A DNA stretch of 64,000 nucleotides from Nostoc sp. NMS8 (GCF_017115045.1 NZ_JABXKK010000068.1:1-64000); one strand, 5' to 3'; counted from the first letter of the stretch, positions 46,501 to 55,544 are shown. Translations and numbers: made by a program. Notes: generated by a model from the sequence alone, not told the origin.

Positions 46501-47329
46501 AGATGAAGTTAAACCTGTAGAGCCAGGAGTCCGAGCTAAACGAACAACGGCTGATGGTCATCACGAAATCAAAGTAACGGAAAGGGGAACTATTCGTTGC
46601 AGCCCAAATTGTGGAGACATACAAAATGCTTACCCAAACGAGCTAAAACAGAGAGCAGACCTTCAAGAGAGACTGAACACAGCTAAACAAAAAGAAGCAA
46701 CTGATCCTGAAGCAGTCGCCGAAGAGGTCAAAAACATTGATGCAGAATTAGCTGCTGTTCGCAGAGCAAACTTAGCAAAAGCTAAAACAGACTCGCGCGG
46801 AACTATTGAGGCAGTTAAGAAACTACTTAACGACAAGGAAAATACAGAAAAACTTTCTGGAGAAGACAAAGGAATTTTTGGCGAACGGCAACGCCAAATT
46901 GAGAAAAATTGGAATGATGCAAGTGAATCAGCCGATGGCGCTAAGGGTGATCCTGACATAGAAGGTTTAGCGCTGGAAGAGTTTGAGAGCATCAATAAAA
47001 AGGCAAAAGAGCTTGAGTCTGATATTCAAAAGAAACTGCCCAAAGGCACGGAAGATCCTCCCTATGTAAAAGAAAATAGACCACCACTTGATGAAGAAAC
47101 TTTCTTAGCTGATGGAACTTACACTAGAACAGGCAGAAAGTTCCAAGGAAGGGAAATCTACAAGGATGGTGATGGTCGCTATTATCATGTTGATAATTTC
47201 CATGAAGGTCGAGGTAGTGAAATTGAATTCTATGATGCCCAGGGCAAGCACCTTGGAACTCTCAAACCAGAAGGAGGAGTTAAGGATGGCCCAGTAAAAG
47301 GGCGAACTCTACCAGATAATCTTAGATAG
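43511..47329 (+). CDS. putative injected polymorphic toxin with colicin E3-like RNase domain
   Basis: A 1272-residue modular protein. Residues 1-125 carry T-L-A-N-P-V-R-D-F-G-L-P and L-T-V-G-E-P-D-D-K-Y-E-Q-E-A-D-R-V-A-N-Q, motifs that open DUF4157-type cargo of extracellular contractile injection systems. No H-E-x-x-H is seen. A Pro/Gln linker (to about 335) leads to an Ala/Gln/Lys coiled coil (to about 815), hydrophobic segments near 830-850, 853-877, 900-930 and 953-970, a K-P-G-E-V tandem (976-1000), and a Cys pair (C-S-P-N-C). The last 70 residues resemble colicin E3 RNase: D1228-x-x-H1231 matches the D510/H513 spacing, E1239 fits E517, and G-K-H-L-G-T-L-K-P mirrors G-Q-H-L-G-S-F-D-P. 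The ATG has a strong GGAAGG site. Confidence 0.75.
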   Translation: MSNVQRQAAPHLRTFGHKKAGTSNFSSPSLVSPTTPTLANPVRDFGLPTNNIIQTATEESTNLQEAQSVDEQSLLSQAIQQQSFGHDISRIALRRPQTKLTVGEPDDKYEQEADRVANQVMRMASPATPNFQRQVTKEEVEEIQTQPPPETITPLVQQTGMVQHKLDDESQTQKFGQPVTTPKTDQSGIEPDGANSAPTNTHPTEDAGSKAIPPVDTKQEALSTQPSLPAPTQANSEAAYPSNSIPEKSGNAVLDKSATAEVASVPQPGGVANEVVSPQTYAPQTEVAESQQSLPNPAGQLPQLDKAIDPSAMAIAEAEQPQELPEIPQPTMPESPELAQAAQQIIQTKEIEKAALTQTIEAQQNFLQQQTEIQVEAIQAATQGKIQGITADIAAKKAEVQQTFSTTKANLKGQIENHKTNIQAETTRGLNSLQQEVETKRKGANTTSENEAKQMEQTGQTEATRATTSTAESATAVNAIAKQQGDRYGSKPEEKTAARQGAGQASAEVVGKLTSRGQSLAKDAREAAQKAAQEFRAAGQKLATGVGSNTAQVEKAIRDNANTITSQFITQITQQLQKIDTLQTKALASLENLKLSSISGIKQAGNSAAAAAKISGKTAATQLSQFKVASLNQLDKGAHQVVEKLNQVPKNKKNNHKAIDKFIQETKEPFQQTRLQLEIALSSQVSGANNSLNQLGSAISGHLDGLQQKVTGEADKATNSLSTGLAQVPEQAAQQVQQSVTSNKNANEQLISQFGGGIQQKIDEAKQEWVQQQQKVNNDIRSKVDEGIKSNKDVESKAPSDFAQVAQSAAEKAADPGWLQVLKGIGEGILKVLVGLAIFVAVVVVVILLLPEEIVAAIGIVGIAAIVGLGFLIYGFVTSFINRCEEFAKALHAAGVDDPPWYIYLAAGIAIPFVSLLDAVGISPILEGALNISILTGKDLNLTPEQRAEKITEGVLTIALMFILGRVFKGGKPGEVPVEVKPGEVKPGEVKPGEVKPDEVKPVEPGVRAKRTTADGHHEIKVTERGTIRCSPNCGDIQNAYPNELKQRADLQERLNTAKQKEATDPEAVAEEVKNIDAELAAVRRANLAKAKTDSRGTIEAVKKLLNDKENTEKLSGEDKGIFGERQRQIEKNWNDASESADGAKGDPDIEGLALEEFESINKKAKELESDIQKKLPKGTEDPPYVKENRPPLDEETFLADGTYTRTGRKFQGREIYKDGDGRYYHVDNFHEGRGSEIEFYDAQGKHLGTLKPEGGVKDGPVKGRTLPDNLR

Positions 47330-47343
47330 TCTTTGAAACAAGC

Positions 47344-48231
47344 ATGACTCATCAATCAATTGTCAATCCAGATACGAAATTTGTTATAGCAGGTGATATT
47401 TATAAAGTGCAGCGGCGTCCTATGCACAGTCATATTGTCATCAACAATAACTACCAGGGAATTAGAGTAATAGACCCTTGGAATGGCAATGATTTACTTC
47501 AAGTCGATTTTACTGAAGGTTACAGCAACTCTGGAATTATTAATGAGTGGTGTTTCCGTGCTGATGGTCAAGCTGTTTTGATTCTTAATGAAGAGCATCG
47601 AACTGCTAACTTGTTATCTCTTGAAATCAATCTACCCCCCTACAGCTTGCTGTGTCCTTCTGTTCAACGAGTGATAGATTTACGCTACCTTTGGGAGAAG
47701 AATCTATTTTGGATTACTGGTGGTAAATCTTACGGTTTCTTTTACTTGGAATGGCAGGGTGATATTCCTATTTTTGTAGAAAGTACTGGGATGCAAGCTC
47801 GAATTGCACATAGAGGTTGGCGAAGGGCATTAGATCAGCTTCCACTGAGCAACTGTAACGTTTTGCGCGTAGAACCAGATAAATCCCAAATGCTTTACCA
47901 TGATTTCTCAGAAAAATCCGGGCAAGTTGGTGTTGTTAGTTGGCAGGATGAAATAAGTTGGTCGGCGCCAGCACCCGAAGAAGTGTCAAGGCTTGCCTTT
48001 GATGGGAAACACATGTTTATATTACATGAATACGAAGTTCATGCCTTGAATGAGCAGGGACAAATAGAAACTGTTTATTCTGTTCCAGAAGGATTCCACT
48101 ATTCTGGTTTAGATACGATTCCTGCACAAGATAATAAACCTGCTGCTTTAGTGTTGGTGTGTAATTCATTGAGCGATCCACACTACAATCAATTCCTGGT
48201 CTATGAATTGGATAGTATGGTAGCGAACTAA
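47344..48231 (+). CDS. unrecognised protein, candidate immunity partner
   Basis: A 295-residue soluble protein starting 14 bp after the putative toxin stop, hence probably co-transcribed. It is rich in beta-strand and aromatic residues and repeats a pattern of about 40-50 residues ending in W or F strands (L-F-W-I-T-G-G-K, V-G-V-V-S-W-Q-D-E-I-S-W, H-M-F-I-L-H-E-Y-E-V-H-A-L-N). This suggests a beta-propeller-like fold. It is much larger than colicin E3 immunity proteins (about 85 residues) and shares no motif with them. Immunity is inferred only from position; a chaperone or adaptor for loading is the alternative. Confidence 0.6.
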   Translation: MTHQSIVNPDTKFVIAGDIYKVQRRPMHSHIVINNNYQGIRVIDPWNGNDLLQVDFTEGYSNSGIINEWCFRADGQAVLILNEEHRTANLLSLEINLPPYSLLCPSVQRVIDLRYLWEKNLFWITGGKSYGFFYLEWQGDIPIFVESTGMQARIAHRGWRRALDQLPLSNCNVLRVEPDKSQMLYHDFSEKSGQVGVVSWQDEISWSAPAPEEVSRLAFDGKHMFILHEYEVHALNEQGQIETVYSVPEGFHYSGLDTIPAQDNKPAALVLVCNSLSDPHYNQFLVYELDSMVAN

Positions 48232-48279
48232 TTGAGTGTCATCTTAAGTTTCATACTAGTTCAGTACTTTACCAGCACA

Positions 48280-48568
48280 TCAATCGTTCTGCCACCTGAA
48301 GTAGAAGCCGTAGTTCAACGCCAAATCACGCTTCGGTAAGTATCAGAACGCGATCGCAGTTATTCTTGCAGGCATAAAACTCCTGGAACAGCAAGAAGAC
48401 ATCTATCAAGGACGACTGCAAGACCTGCAAGAAGAAGCGCTTATTGGGTGGAAAGCGTCCGAGCGGGGCGAAGTTGTTGATGGCTCGGCTGCAATGACTC
48501 AAATTCGTGCCAATGTGCGTAGTTTACCGCCGCAGGCATCGCGCTACGGTGTTTCAGACAAAGCATGA
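48280..48568 (+). pseudogene. ParD-type antitoxin gene, frameshifted and without partner
   Basis: The first part reads S-I-V-L-P-P-E-V-E-A-V-V-Q-R-Q-I and then runs to a stop. After a +1 slip near 48330 the other frame reads Y-Q-N-A-I-A-V-I-L-A-G-I-K-L-L-E-Q-Q, then a further 45 residues including W-K-A-S-E-R-G-E-V-V-D-G-S-A-A-M. This is a typical CopG/ParD antitoxin. No start codon precedes it, and no ParE follows the ATGA at its end. The rest of the 48232-48690 gap holds only GGGAGCA tandem repeats. Confidence 0.7.
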
Positions 48569-48597
48569 CCCTTAAGAATGCGGGGAGGTGAGGGAGC

Positions 48598-48642
48598 CGG
48601 AAAGAAGCAAGGGAGCAGGGAGCAGGGAGCAAGGGAGTAGAG
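48598..48642. repeat. GGGAGCA heptamer tandem repeat
   Basis: Three to five imperfect copies of GGGAGCA (AAGGGAGCAGGGAGCAGGGA and so on) lie between the decayed parD and the 3' end of uppS. This is the short tandemly repeated type common in heterocyst-forming cyanobacteria. Confidence 0.75.
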
Positions 48643-48690
48643 TTTTCCCCTCCGCCCCTCTGCCTCTTTTCAATGCCCAATGCCCCTTCC

Positions 48691-49440
48691 TTACACTTTC
48701 CCAAATCGCCGCTCCCGTTGCTGGTAGGCACATAAAGCGCGGTGAAACTCTGCTCGGTTAAAATCGGGCCAGAGAGCATCAGTAATATAAATTTCTCCAT
48801 AAGCCATTTGCCAGAGAAGGAAATTTGAGAGGCGCATTTCTCCACTGGTGCGGATTAATAAATCTGGGTCAGTAACTCCGGCTGTGTACAAGTGGCTCTC
48901 AAACACCTGCTCATTAATTTCATCAGGTTGTAATAGACCTTGCTGCACTTGTTTGGCGATCGCCTGACAAGCTTGTAAAATCTCTTGTCGTCCACCATAA
49001 TTAGTTGCTACTGAAAACCGGATACCGCGATTATTCTTAGTTTCTTCCATAGAACGCGATATTTCCTGTTGGAGCGATCGCGGTAGGTCTTGCAAATTCC
49101 CCACAAACTTAATTTGAACATTCTCTTCGACCATTTCCCGCAGTTCTTGGCGCAAAACTCTTTGAAACAGAGTCATCAAAAAATCCACTTCTTCCTGCGG
49201 TCTTTTCCAGTTCTCCGTTGAAAAAGCATAAGCTGTCAGCGCTTGAATTCCCCAATCCTGACAACAGCGAAGTAAATCTTTAAGAGTATCTACTCCTCGC
49301 TTATGACCCATAATTCGAGGTAGACCCTGACGTTTAGCCCATCGACCATTACCATCCATAATCACCGCCACGTGCTGCGGCAATAGTTCTCGTTTTAAGT
49401 CAGTAGGCAAATCTTGCAGTTTAGTTTGTTGTGCTGTCAT
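48691..49440 (-). CDS. uppS: undecaprenyl diphosphate synthase (cis-prenyltransferase)
   Basis: A 249-residue cytosolic enzyme that elongates farnesyl diphosphate with cis-isoprene units to the lipid carrier for peptidoglycan and other polymers. The active-site loop [14 protein letters not shown] is at residues 23-36, followed by G-H-K-R-G and [13 protein letters not shown]. Late motifs are [15 protein letters not shown] and the W-P-D-F segment. The ATG overlaps the cdaA stop by 4 bp, so translation is coupled to the c-di-AMP synthase gene. Confidence 0.96.
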   Translation of the reverse strand: MTAQQTKLQDLPTDLKRELLPQHVAVIMDGNGRWAKRQGLPRIMGHKRGVDTLKDLLRCCQDWGIQALTAYAFSTENWKRPQEEVDFLMTLFQRVLRQELREMVEENVQIKFVGNLQDLPRSLQQEISRSMEETKNNRGIRFSVATNYGGRQEILQACQAIAKQVQQGLLQPDEINEQVFESHLYTAGVTDPDLLIRTSGEMRLSNFLLWQMAYGEIYITDALWPDFNRAEFHRALCAYQQRERRFGKV

Positions 49441-50360
49441 TTTTTATCTCGAGAAGCAGTCGATGGTAATCCGAGTAAACGTGAAACCAGTGCTAGTGTC
49501 TTCCCACCTATCCGACGAACAAAACTCAACAGACCAGGAGCAACAGCTTCCCTATCCACGGTTGGGGACAAAAGAGCCTCTAATGACTCTTTCAACTTCC
49601 TAATCGTCAGCGGTCTATTTAGGGTTCCCCTTTCCGCTAAGGAAATAGAACCAGTTTCTTCAGATACGACGACACAAATGCAATTTTCGACCCGCTCAGT
49701 AATTCCCATTGCCGCCCGGTGGCGTGTTCCCAACTGGCGCGAGGCTGTGCGTCCCGAAAGTGGTAAAATTATACCTGATGACACGATCCGTGAGCCACGA
49801 ATCAATGTCGCTCCATCGTGTAACAAAGTTTTCGGCTGAAAAATTGTCTGGATCAGTTCTTTAGAAACCTCCGCATTTAGCTTTACTCCTGGCACAGAAA
49901 AATCTCGCTCATCAATTGGCCCTGTGGTTTCGACAATTAGTAAAGCTCCAATGCGGTTTTTTGACAATTCTTTAACAGCCTCAACAATTTCATCAATTAC
50001 ACTATCAGATTTGGGGATTGCCAGACGGTCGGGTTGAAGTAGCTGACGAAACTCGCCACGCCCCAATTGCTCCAAAAACCGCCGAAATTCTGACTGTAAA
50101 GCAACTGCCATCGCTACAGCACAACCAATCACTAACTTTTCCAGTACAAAACTGAGCAGAGGTAGTCCGAGTCTGCCACTTAGTGCTGAGGCTAGCATTA
50201 AAAGAATGAATCCCCGCACCATCCAAAGTGTTCGGCGCTCACTAATGATAACTAGTATCATATATGTCAGCACCAGCACTAACACAATATCCAGAGTCCC
50301 AAGTAGCAAGGACTGTGACCACCCCAGGTTTGCCAGCCATTGCTTCCACCAATCTCTCAT
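49437..50360 (-). CDS. cdaA: diadenylate cyclase, CdaA type
   Basis: A 307-residue membrane enzyme that makes c-di-AMP from two ATP. Three hydrophobic helices (about 18-95) anchor it. The DisA_N-type domain has the catalytic D-G-A motif (L-L-H-D-G-A-T-L-I) and R-H-R motif (G-T-R-H-R-A-A). c-di-AMP controls potassium and osmotic homeostasis and cell-wall state in bacteria, and in cyanobacteria also night and salt responses. In Firmicutes cdaA is linked to glmM. Here it is joined to uppS by a 4-bp overlap and preceded by lysA, again cell-wall genes. The C-terminal tail after about 275 is basic. Confidence 0.94.
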   Translation of the reverse strand: MRDWWKQWLANLGWSQSLLLGTLDIVLVLVLTYMILVIISERRTLWMVRGFILLMLASALSGRLGLPLLSFVLEKLVIGCAVAMAVALQSEFRRFLEQLGRGEFRQLLQPDRLAIPKSDSVIDEIVEAVKELSKNRIGALLIVETTGPIDERDFSVPGVKLNAEVSKELIQTIFQPKTLLHDGATLIRGSRIVSSGIILPLSGRTASRQLGTRHRAAMGITERVENCICVVVSEETGSISLAERGTLNRPLTIRKLKESLEALLSPTVDREAVAPGLLSFVRRIGGKTLALVSRLLGLPSTASRDKK

Positions 50361-50390
50361 GACATCTGGATTACACTTTTGCCTCTAATT

Positions 50391-50450
50391 ACATTTAGTC
50401 ATTAGTCATTGGTCATTAGTCATTAGTTCCCAGTTAATGACTAATGACTA
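50391..50450. repeat. GTCATTAGTCATTGGTCATT tandem repeat
   Basis: Repeats of (T/C)ATTAGTCATTGGTCATTAG followed by the inverted GACTAATGACTAA fill the lysA-cdaA spacer. The same unit appears inside the RnfD-like gene near 62691-62725. Confidence 0.75.
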
Positions 50451-50461
50451 AGGATAAATGA

Positions 50462-51859
50462 CTATTTCTTTAATCTTTCTGGTAGGCGATCTTGTCGAAT
50501 TAAATCTTCATAAGTTTCACGTTGCAAAATTAAATTTGCTTCGCTATTCGCCACTACGACTGCTGCCGGTCGAGGCAAGCGGTTGTAGTTAGATGCCATA
50601 CTGTAATTGTACGCACCAGTTCCCATAACTACGAGAATATCCCCTGATTGAGTTTTTGGGAGTAGTGCGTTTTTAATCAGAATATCTCCTGATTCGCAAT
50701 GTTTACCAGCAATTGTGACTGTTTCAGTTAAAGGGAAAGACATTTTATTGGCAACAACTGCCCGATAAACTGATTGGTAAGTAATCGGGCGGGGATTGTC
50801 AGACATTCCTCCATCAATTGCCACGTAAGTACGAATTTCTGGGATAACTTTGGATGAACCAATAGTATAGGCAGTGACGCAAGCTGTCGCAATTAGCGAT
50901 CGCCCCGGTTCACTCAGTAATTTCGGCAAAGGTAGATTTTCGGCTGCACAAGCTTCTTGAATTACTTGACAAATTGCCTTTACCCACTCTTCAATGCTGG
51001 GGGGATCGTCTGATTCTATATATTTAATCCCTAAACCGCCACCAACATTTAACTCTGTAATATTTAAACCAAACTTAGTAGCATCTCGGAGCCACTGCAC
51101 CATCACAGCAGCCAAATCTTGATGCGGTTGGCGCTCAAAAATTTGGGAACCAATATGAGCGTGTACTCCTACGCAATTCAGGGCAGATTGTTGACTAACA
51201 AAGGTAAAAACTTCATCTAAATCGTTGGGATCAAAGCCAAATTTGCTATCTAAGTGTCCCGTGCGAATGTATTCGTGGGTGTGACACTCGATACCGGGAG
51301 TTAGCCGTAGCATGATGCGAATTGGAAGAGAGGGTTGGGCGATTTCGACCAGGGTATGTAATTCATACCAGTTATCCACCACAACAGTGACACCAGATGC
51401 GATCGCTAAAATTAATTCTTCACGAGATTTATTATTGCCGTGGAGGTAAATTTTATTGGGACTAACACCCGCTTGCAAGGCGGTATAAAGTTCGCCCCCA
51501 GAGACGACATCGATTCCCAGTCCTTCTGATGCTGCGATCGCACAAACGGCTAAACAATTCCAAGCTTTTGAAGCATACAATACTTGAGATTCGCCCTTAT
51601 AGTATCGCTTGAAAGCATCTCGGTATTGCTGACAAGCCGAACGCAGGGTTTCTTCATCTAAAATATATAAAGGTGAACCAAACTGCTCAACTAGGGTTGT
51701 GACATCACACCCACCAATTTCCAGGAGGTCATGATGATGAACTCTGGCAGTCAAGGGTAAAAGTTGTTGATTAGGCGATAGATTTGTGCTGGTGTCGTGC
51801 CTTTGAGGTAAATATTGACTTCCAGAATGTTGAACCCCAGTGGGGTGAGTCGATACCAT
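50462..51859 (-). CDS. lysA: diaminopimelate decarboxylase
   Basis: A 465-residue PLP enzyme that makes lysine from meso-diaminopimelate. PLP Lys lies in V-L-Y-A-S-K-A-W-N near residue 95. The glycine loop is L-N-V-G-G-G-L-G-I-K-Y, and the substrate motif is G-K-H-C-E-S-G-D-I-L. An N-terminal extension of about 45 residues precedes the usual start. It is the first gene of the lysA, cdaA, uppS unit; diaminopimelate is also a peptidoglycan precursor. A 101-bp repeat-filled spacer separates it from cdaA. Confidence 0.95.
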   Translation of the reverse strand: MVSTHPTGVQHSGSQYLPQRHDTSTNLSPNQQLLPLTARVHHHDLLEIGGCDVTTLVEQFGSPLYILDEETLRSACQQYRDAFKRYYKGESQVLYASKAWNCLAVCAIAASEGLGIDVVSGGELYTALQAGVSPNKIYLHGNNKSREELILAIASGVTVVVDNWYELHTLVEIAQPSLPIRIMLRLTPGIECHTHEYIRTGHLDSKFGFDPNDLDEVFTFVSQQSALNCVGVHAHIGSQIFERQPHQDLAAVMVQWLRDATKFGLNITELNVGGGLGIKYIESDDPPSIEEWVKAICQVIQEACAAENLPLPKLLSEPGRSLIATACVTAYTIGSSKVIPEIRTYVAIDGGMSDNPRPITYQSVYRAVVANKMSFPLTETVTIAGKHCESGDILIKNALLPKTQSGDILVVMGTGAYNYSMASNYNRLPRPAAVVVANSEANLILQRETYEDLIRQDRLPERLKK

Positions 51860-51951
51860 AACTATAAAAGTTTTCCTTGTTCAAATTACGGGCTTTGAGT
51901 TCGTCTCCCGATTCCCAGTTTACAAAGGCTTTGTAACGTTATTCAATAAAT

Positions 51952-52503
51952 GTGATCTCACTAGACTTAGAAATTAAATTACTGACTCCTGAGCATCTCA
52001 GTGCATTGTTGGAACTGGATCAAGCTTGTTTTGGCGGTCTATGGACAATAGAAGGCTACCAAAGAGAGTTGGACAGTCCTAATAGCGATTTGCTGGGTTT
52101 GTTTTCCCCTGTCTCTAATTCCAGACTATTGGGAATGGGTTGCTTTTGGTCAATTTTAGAGGAAGCCCACATTACAATTTTGGCGGTTAATCCCGAATAT
52201 CACCGTCAAGGAATGGGACAGGCTTTATTATATTCACTTATTAAGACAGCTTGCGATCGCAAAATGGAGCGAGCTACCCTCGAAGTGCGAGCTTCTAACT
52301 TGGGGGCTATATCTTTATATCAAAAATTTGGCTTCAAAATAGCAGGGCGGCGGCGGCATTACTATCAAGATAATGATGAGGACGCGCTGATTCTTTGGCT
52401 CCCAGATTTACAACACCCCAAATTTAAAGCAACTTTAGACCACTGGTATTCCATTGTCAGCGATCGCTTAGACAAATCCTCTTGGCACTTGCTTTTTAAG
52501 TAG
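51952..52503 (+). CDS. rimI: ribosomal protein N-terminal alanine acetyltransferase-like GNAT
   Basis: A 183-residue GNAT acetyltransferase. The acetyl-CoA loop is H-R-Q-G-M-G-Q-A-L-L near residues 84-93. R-A-T-L-E-V-R-A-S-N-L-G-A-I-S-L-Y-Q-K-F-G-F and the final R-R-H-Y-Y are the RimI pattern, and E-E-A-H-I-T-I-L-A-V precedes the loop. RimI acetylates the N-terminal Ala of ribosomal protein S18. The 35-residue tail after L-W-L-P-D-L is longer than in E. coli RimI (148 residues). The start is GTG, divergent from lysA. Confidence 0.88.
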   Translation: MISLDLEIKLLTPEHLSALLELDQACFGGLWTIEGYQRELDSPNSDLLGLFSPVSNSRLLGMGCFWSILEEAHITILAVNPEYHRQGMGQALLYSLIKTACDRKMERATLEVRASNLGAISLYQKFGFKIAGRRRHYYQDNDEDALILWLPDLQHPKFKATLDHWYSIVSDRLDKSSWHLLFK

Positions 52504-52920
52504 TTGGGCATTATTAATTTTGAATTATTGGGGCTTGCAATCGGCCTCAGCAAAAAATGCAACTTTATTAAGCTATTTTAGATTTGAATTTTTTATAAAA
52601 ATAATTTTATCTATAAAACTTTAATATATAAATTATTTTTGCTTGATATTAAGAAATATATACGTTATATATAGATGTTTGGGATTAAGTCAATAAATCC
52701 TTAATTTAAGCTGTCTGCTATTTGTAATAAATCCCAAAAAAGCTGGTGAACTAAAGCTCCTCAGTACACTAGCCAGATAAAGGTAGTCAATAGTTAACAT
52801 TTAGCCCATCAACTAAAGTCATAGCTTCAGGATGTCTATAATCTGTTATACAGGCATCCAAAAGCTTTGCCTGTGCTAAAATCAGCATACCGGCACGACC
52901 GCAGATGATGGGATAAAGCC
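52504..52920. other. 417-bp clpC upstream region, no gene seen
   Basis: AT-rich spacer. Near 52850-52876, ACAGGCA and TGCCTGT pair around TCCAAAAGCTT, a 7-bp hairpin about 45 bp before clpC that may lie in its leader. No frame or RNA gene was recognised. Confidence 0.5.
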
Positions 52921-55389
52921 ATGTTTGAGCGCTTCACTGAAAAAGCCATTAAGGTAATCATGCTGGCCCAAGAAGAGGCCCGCCGTTTAGGTCACAACTT
53001 TGTCGGAACCGAGCAGATCCTCTTGGGTCTGATTGGCGAAGGCACTGGGGTGGCTGCGAAGGTGCTGAAATCAATGGGCGTCAATCTCAAAGATGCCCGA
53101 ATCGAAGTTGAAAAAATTATAGGACGGGGATCAGGCTTTGTTGCCGTGGAAATTCCGTTTACGCCACGGGCAAAGCGAGTTTTAGAACTCTCCTTGGAAG
53201 AAGCACGCCAACTGGGGCATAACTACATTGGCACCGAGCATCTGCTGTTGGGCCTGATCCGCGAAGGGGAAGGCGTCGCAGCCAGGGTGCTAGAAAACCT
53301 CGGTGTGGATCTATCTAAGGTCAGAACCCAAGTCATCCGTATGTTGGGAGAAACTGCCGAAGTTTCACCAGGTGGTTCATCTGGGCGCACAAAAACCCCG
53401 ACTCTGGATGAATTTGGCTCAAACCTGACCCAGATGGCAATCGATAATAAGCTCGATCCAGTGGTGGGACGCGCCAAGGAAATTGAGCGGGTGATTCAAA
53501 TTTTGGGTCGCCGGACTAAAAATAACCCAGTGCTAATTGGGGAACCAGGGGTTGGTAAAACGGCGATTGCTGAAGGTTTAGCTTCCCGCATTGCCACTAA
53601 AGATATCCCTGACATCCTGGAAGATAAACGCGTCGTCACGCTGGATATTGGTTTGCTCGTAGCAGGAACCAAGTACCGGGGTGAATTTGAAGAACGCTTG
53701 AAAAAAATCATGGATGAAATCCGCTCGGCGGGTAATGTCATTCTCGTGATTGATGAGGTACACACCTTAATTGGTGCGGGTGCAGCAGAAGGTGCTATAG
53801 ACGCAGCAAATATCCTCAAGCCAGCTTTGGCCAGAGGTGAGTTGCAGTGCATCGGAGCTACAACCCTAGATGAATACCGGAAGCACATCGAGCGAGATGC
53901 AGCCCTAGAGCGGCGTTTCCAGCCAGTCATGGTTGGCGAACCGACAGTTGATGAAACAATTGAAATTTTGTATGGTTTGCGCGAACGCTACGAGCAACAC
54001 CATAAACTGAAAATCTCCGACGAAGCATTAGTAGCGGCGGCGAAGTTATCAGATCGTTACATTAGCGATCGCTTCCTCCCAGATAAAGCCATCGACTTAG
54101 TTGATGAAGCTGGTTCTAGGGTGCGCTTGATTAACTCCCAACTGCCACCCGCAGCCAAAGAGTTAGACAAAGAACTGCGTCAGATATTAAAAGAAAAAGA
54201 TGACGCGGTGCGCTCTCAAGACTTTGACAAAGCTGGGGGATTGCGCGATCGCGAAATGGAAATCAAAGCCGAAATCCGGGCGATCGCTCAAAGCAAGACC
54301 AATGCAACTGGCACAGAAGGTGAAGAACCTGTAGTTACAGAAGAAGACATTGCTCACATTGTCGCTTCCTGGACTGGGGTACCGGTGAACAAACTCACCG
54401 AATCTGAATCTGAAAAGCTGCTGCACATGGAAGACACCTTGCATCAGCGTTTAATCGGTCAAGATGAAGCTGTGAAAGCAGTTTCACGGGCAATTCGTCG
54501 CGCTCGTGTCGGATTGAAAAATCCCAACCGACCCATAGCTAGCTTTGTCTTCTCTGGGCCTACTGGTGTAGGTAAAACCGAGTTGGCGAAATCCTTAGCT
54601 GCTTACTTCTTCGGTTCCGAAGAAGCGATGATCCGCTTAGATATGTCCGAATACATGGAGCGTCACACCGTCAGCAAGCTGATTGGTTCCCCTCCAGGTT
54701 ATGTTGGCTATAACGAAGGTGGTCAGTTGACCGAAGCCGTGCGGCGGCGTCCTTACACCGTGGTGTTGTTCGACGAAATCGAAAAAGCCCACCCCGATGT
54801 ATTCAACATGCTGCTGCAAATTTTGGAAGACGGTCGGTTAACTGATGCCAAAGGTCGCACGGTAGACTTCAAGAACACCTTGCTGATTTTAACTTCCAAT
54901 ATTGGTTCTAAGGTAATTGAAAAAGGCGGTAGCGGTATCGGCTTTGAATTCTCCGAAGATGCCAGCGAGTCAACTTACAACCGGATTCGCTCTTTGGTCA
55001 ACGAAGAATTGAAGCAATACTTCCGTCCAGAATTCCTCAACCGACTCGATGAAATTATCGTCTTCCGTCAGTTGAACAAGCCGGAAGTGACCCAAATCGC
55101 CGAAATTATGCTCAAGGAAGTATTTGGTCGTCTGACGGAAAAGGGTATCACTTTAGAAGTCACAGACCGCTTCAAGGATCGTTTGATTCAAGAAGGTTAC
55201 AGTCCCAGCTACGGCGCAAGGCCATTACGTCGGGCAATTATGCGCCTGTTAGAAGATAGCCTAGCAGAAGAAATTCTGTCTGGTCGTATCAAAGATGGCG
55301 ATACAGCCCTTGTTGATGTGGATGAAAATGGCATTGTCCAAGTTAGTTCTCAACAGCGTCGGGAATTGTTACCCCAAGGTGTTGAGTAA
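52921..55389 (+). CDS. clpC: Clp protease ATPase subunit ClpC
   Basis: An 822-residue Hsp100 unfoldase that feeds substrates to ClpP/ClpR and, in cyanobacteria, works with ClpS and possibly NblA during phycobilisome turnover. Two Clp_N repeats (about 5-75 and 80-150) share G-H-N-(F/Y)-(V/I)-G-T-E. The first AAA+ domain has Walker A G-E-P-G-V-G-K-T, the middle UVR-like domain has [11 protein letters not shown], and the second AAA+ has G-P-T-G-V-G-K-T-E. The ClpP-binding loop region follows E-K-G-G-S-G-I-G-F. Length is normal for ClpC. A clear terminator follows. Confidence 0.97.
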   Translation: MFERFTEKAIKVIMLAQEEARRLGHNFVGTEQILLGLIGEGTGVAAKVLKSMGVNLKDARIEVEKIIGRGSGFVAVEIPFTPRAKRVLELSLEEARQLGHNYIGTEHLLLGLIREGEGVAARVLENLGVDLSKVRTQVIRMLGETAEVSPGGSSGRTKTPTLDEFGSNLTQMAIDNKLDPVVGRAKEIERVIQILGRRTKNNPVLIGEPGVGKTAIAEGLASRIATKDIPDILEDKRVVTLDIGLLVAGTKYRGEFEERLKKIMDEIRSAGNVILVIDEVHTLIGAGAAEGAIDAANILKPALARGELQCIGATTLDEYRKHIERDAALERRFQPVMVGEPTVDETIEILYGLRERYEQHHKLKISDEALVAAAKLSDRYISDRFLPDKAIDLVDEAGSRVRLINSQLPPAAKELDKELRQILKEKDDAVRSQDFDKAGGLRDREMEIKAEIRAIAQSKTNATGTEGEEPVVTEEDIAHIVASWTGVPVNKLTESESEKLLHMEDTLHQRLIGQDEAVKAVSRAIRRARVGLKNPNRPIASFVFSGPTGVGKTELAKSLAAYFFGSEEAMIRLDMSEYMERHTVSKLIGSPPGYVGYNEGGQLTEAVRRRPYTVVLFDEIEKAHPDVFNMLLQILEDGRLTDAKGRTVDFKNTLLILTSNIGSKVIEKGGSGIGFEFSEDASESTYNRIRSLVNEELKQYFRPEFLNRLDEIIVFRQLNKPEVTQIAEIMLKEVFGRLTEKGITLEVTDRFKDRLIQEGYSPSYGARPLRRAIMRLLEDSLAEEILSGRIKDGDTALVDVDENGIVQVSSQQRRELLPQGVE

Positions 55390-55430
55390 GATTTAGGGTT
55401 TGGGATTTAATTCTCAAATAAAAAATTAGA

Positions 55431-55467
55431 AAACGGTAGAGTATTTATTGCTCTACCGTTTTTTTCG
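55431..55467 (+). terminator. rho-independent terminator after clpC
   Basis: AAACGGTAGAG and CTCTACCGTTT pair around TATTTATTG and end in a T-run. A nearly identical stem closes the following toxin-antitoxin unit at 56060-56096. Confidence 0.9.
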
Positions 55468-55544
55468 GTCTGCGGTAGTATATCGTTCACTAAATTGTTA
55501 CCATATTACATTGAGCGGACAAACACTAAAAGGTGTTCTAGATT

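Noticed and set aside
47112..47297. Plus-strand frame inside the toxin tail
   Set aside because: An overlapping frame with no ribosome-binding site or family; considered as an internal immunity gene and dismissed.
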